The translations under genes were made by a program, and so were the position numbers. Below are positions 14,899 through 16,043 of a DNA stretch of 16,043 bases, piece after piece. Source of the stretch: CAYYJM01 sp964471755. Its GTDB lineage: Bacteria > Planctomycetota > Planctomycetia > Gemmatales > Gemmataceae. The notes under the pieces are model-generated. The model had not been told where the DNA came from. It did not search any database and was given only the letters and a program-made list of their open reading frames with translations. Every line of letters starts with the position of its first letter. Position 1 is the stretch's first letter. Location: contig CAYYJM010000141.1 of the NCBI GenBank assembly GCA_964471755.1, positions 1 to 16,043 of the forward strand, in the 5' to 3' direction.

Positions 14899-14962
14899 AT
14901 TTAGCCGCCGGCTTGCCGGCGGGTATTGGCGACGAAGACCGCCGGCAAGCCGGCGGCTAAAT
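14899..14962. repeat. 64-bp nested palindromic element, copy B
   Basis: Arms 14899-14922 and 14939-14962 are perfect 24-bp inverted repeats beginning and ending with ATTTAGCC / GGCTAAAT, with a 16-base loop ending GACGAAGA. Each arm also contains CCGCCGGC-TT-GCCGGCGG. Compared with the copy at 3795-3857, the stem core is CCGCCGG instead of CCCCCGG, with the matching change made on all paired positions. The element fills the gap between the convergent WD40-like and DUF1549/1553 genes, so it may also serve as a two-way transcription end, although there is no T-tract. Confidence 0.88.
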
Positions 14963-14964
14963 AG

Positions 14965-16043
14965 TCAATGCACGAGCAAGAAGTCCTTGCTGTTGAGCAG
15001 CGCCCACATCAGATCCTGGGTCGCCTCCGCACGCTTCGCGCCGTACGCCTTGAAATGCTCCAGCCCCACGGCCAACTCCTTGACGCTGGGCGAACGGGCC
15101 AGCGTCCACAAATACAACTCCGTGACCAGTGCCTCGTCGGTCATCTTGCCGCGCAACAGCAGTCCCGGTCGGGCGCTGGGATTCTGCACGCGACCGAGGA
15201 TGCTCTTGCCATTGAGGAAGTGCAGCGCCTGCAACATGTTCGAGCCGTTGTCGCGCTCGCATTCGCAGGCGTCCATCCGGGTCGGCTTGCCGAACAGTTT
15301 CAGGAATGGGCTCTCGACGTTGCCATCGGGCAGCTGGGCGGCACGGAATCCACCCGGAACGCCGGGAAACGGCTCGGTGATCGCCGTCGCCTGGACCAGC
15401 GAATCGAGCAGCGCCTCGGCCGGGATGCGCCGCGGGATGGCATGCGAAAAATTCTGCTCGTCGTGCCGATTCAACTCGTTCGGCACGCTCGTCCGCTGAT
15501 ACGTCGCCGACGTGACGATCCGCCGCATCAGGTGGCGTAGATCGAACTTGCTCGCGATGAAGTCGGCCGTCAGGGCGTCGAGCAGGGCCGGGTTGATCGG
15601 CGGATTCGTGCTGCGGATGTCATCGACCGGATCGATGATGCCGCGATGGAAGAAGTAACTCCAGATGCGATTGACCAGGCCGCGTGCGAAGAACGGATTC
15701 GTTGGCGAGGTCAGCCACGCCGCGTAGACCTCACGGCGATCCTGCCCGGCCGGGATGGTCGGTGCCTCCCCGCCGAGGAAGCGCGGCGGCTGGCCCTGAC
15801 CCGTGCGCGGATGCGTCGCCAGACCGGCGGTGCGGTTCAGCGTCACGAACTTCGAGTTCGGCACGCGGGCGAAGCGGGGATCCTGACGCGAACCGACCTG
15901 CGTGAAGAAGCTCGCCAGGCCGTAGTAGTCCGCCTGGGTCCAGTTCTCCAGCGGGTGCGAGTGACAGCGGGCGCACAGCATGCGCACGCCGCAGAAGACC
16001 TGTGTCACGCGCTCAACCGTCTCGTTCGTGTCCTTGCTCGCGG
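14965..16043 (-). CDS. DUF1549/DUF1553 domain protein (5' end outside window)
   Basis: The C-terminal part of a planctomycete-type DUF1549/DUF1553 protein; about 359 codons are visible and the frame runs open through the right edge, so the true start lies beyond it. The end of DUF1549 is seen as ASKDTNETVERVTQVF and MLCARCHSHPLENW, which includes a CxxCH motif (15961-15975) of the haem-c attachment type. DUF1553 follows with NPFFARGLVNRIWSYFFHRG, IIDPVDDIRSTNPPINPALL, FDLRHLMRRIVTSATYQR, PRRIPAEALLDSL, LHFLNGKSIL and the closing DLMWALLNSKDFLLVH. Such proteins are probably exported and are commonly encoded next to DUF1501 genes; the function is unknown. Here it converges on the DUF1501-WD40 pair. 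An internal GTG at 16008 is not a plausible start because homologous sequence continues upstream of it. Confidence 0.94.
   Translation of the reverse strand, partial: ASKDTNETVERVTQVFCGVRMLCARCHSHPLENWTQADYYGLASFFTQVGSRQDPRFARVPNSKFVTLNRTAGLATHPRTGQGQPPRFLGGEAPTIPAGQDRREVYAAWLTSPTNPFFARGLVNRIWSYFFHRGIIDPVDDIRSTNPPINPALLDALTADFIASKFDLRHLMRRIVTSATYQRTSVPNELNRHDEQNFSHAIPRRIPAEALLDSLVQATAITEPFPGVPGGFRAAQLPDGNVESPFLKLFGKPTRMDACECERDNGSNMLQALHFLNGKSILGRVQNPSARPGLLLRGKMTDEALVTELYLWTLARSPSVKELAVGLEHFKAYGAKRAEATQDLMWALLNSKDFLLVH

Noticed and set aside
16006..16008. GTG as the start of the DUF1553 gene
   Set aside because: Upstream codons in the same frame continue typical DUF1549 sequence (ASKDTNETVERV) to the window edge, so the gene is partial, not short.

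Overview
The window looks like chromosomal DNA from a planctomycete, most likely of the Gemmataceae/Gemmatales type. It is GC-rich and carries families that are strongly enriched in that phylum: a Tat-exported DUF1501 protein, a DUF1549/DUF1553 protein with a CxxCH motif, a secreted DUF1080 (3-keto-disaccharide hydrolase-like) protein and a WD40-type propeller protein. The placement rests on gene content only; there is no rRNA or other phylogenetic marker here.

Layout. (1) 87-5030, all on the minus strand, in transcription order: truD (tRNA pseudouridine-13 synthase), a benzoylformate decarboxylase-like ThDP enzyme, a sugar phosphate isomerase/epimerase-type TIM barrel, and a small DUF4240 protein. 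The gaps hold conspicuous palindromic DNA: a 63-bp nested palindrome at the truD end, an array of 30-bp hairpin units between the ThDP enzyme and the TIM barrel, and a 9-bp inverted repeat before DUF4240. (2) 5031-5622, a 592-bp non-coding stretch, visibly less GC-rich than its surroundings, with several inverted repeats and a good sigma70-like promoter for the next gene. (3) 5623-6249, the DUF1080 protein on the plus strand. (4) 6295-12351, a minus-strand tripartite RND efflux operon: TolC-like outer-membrane factor, RND permease, periplasmic adaptor; the last two overlap by ATGA. (5) 12546-14893 plus strand, DUF1501 followed closely by the WD40-like gene. (6) 14965 to the right edge, minus strand, a DUF1549/DUF1553 protein that continues beyond the window and converges on the WD40-like gene across a second copy of the nested palindrome.

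How the genes fit together. The efflux operon is self-contained and should span both membranes to expel an unknown substrate. The DUF1501/WD40/DUF1553 group matches the planctomycete pattern in which DUF1501 and DUF1549/1553 genes occur together; its biochemical role is not established, and here the two halves are convergent rather than co-directional. The first gene block has no obvious common pathway.

The most noteworthy non-genic signal is a family of GC-rich hairpin repeats sharing the core CCCCCGGC-loop-GCCGGGGG at three intergenic sites. Between copies the stems change by compensatory substitutions, and one copy supplies the truD stop codon. This looks like a REP/BIME-type dispersed repeat family. 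I found no CRISPR array, tRNA, rRNA, transposase, phage gene or clear defence system.
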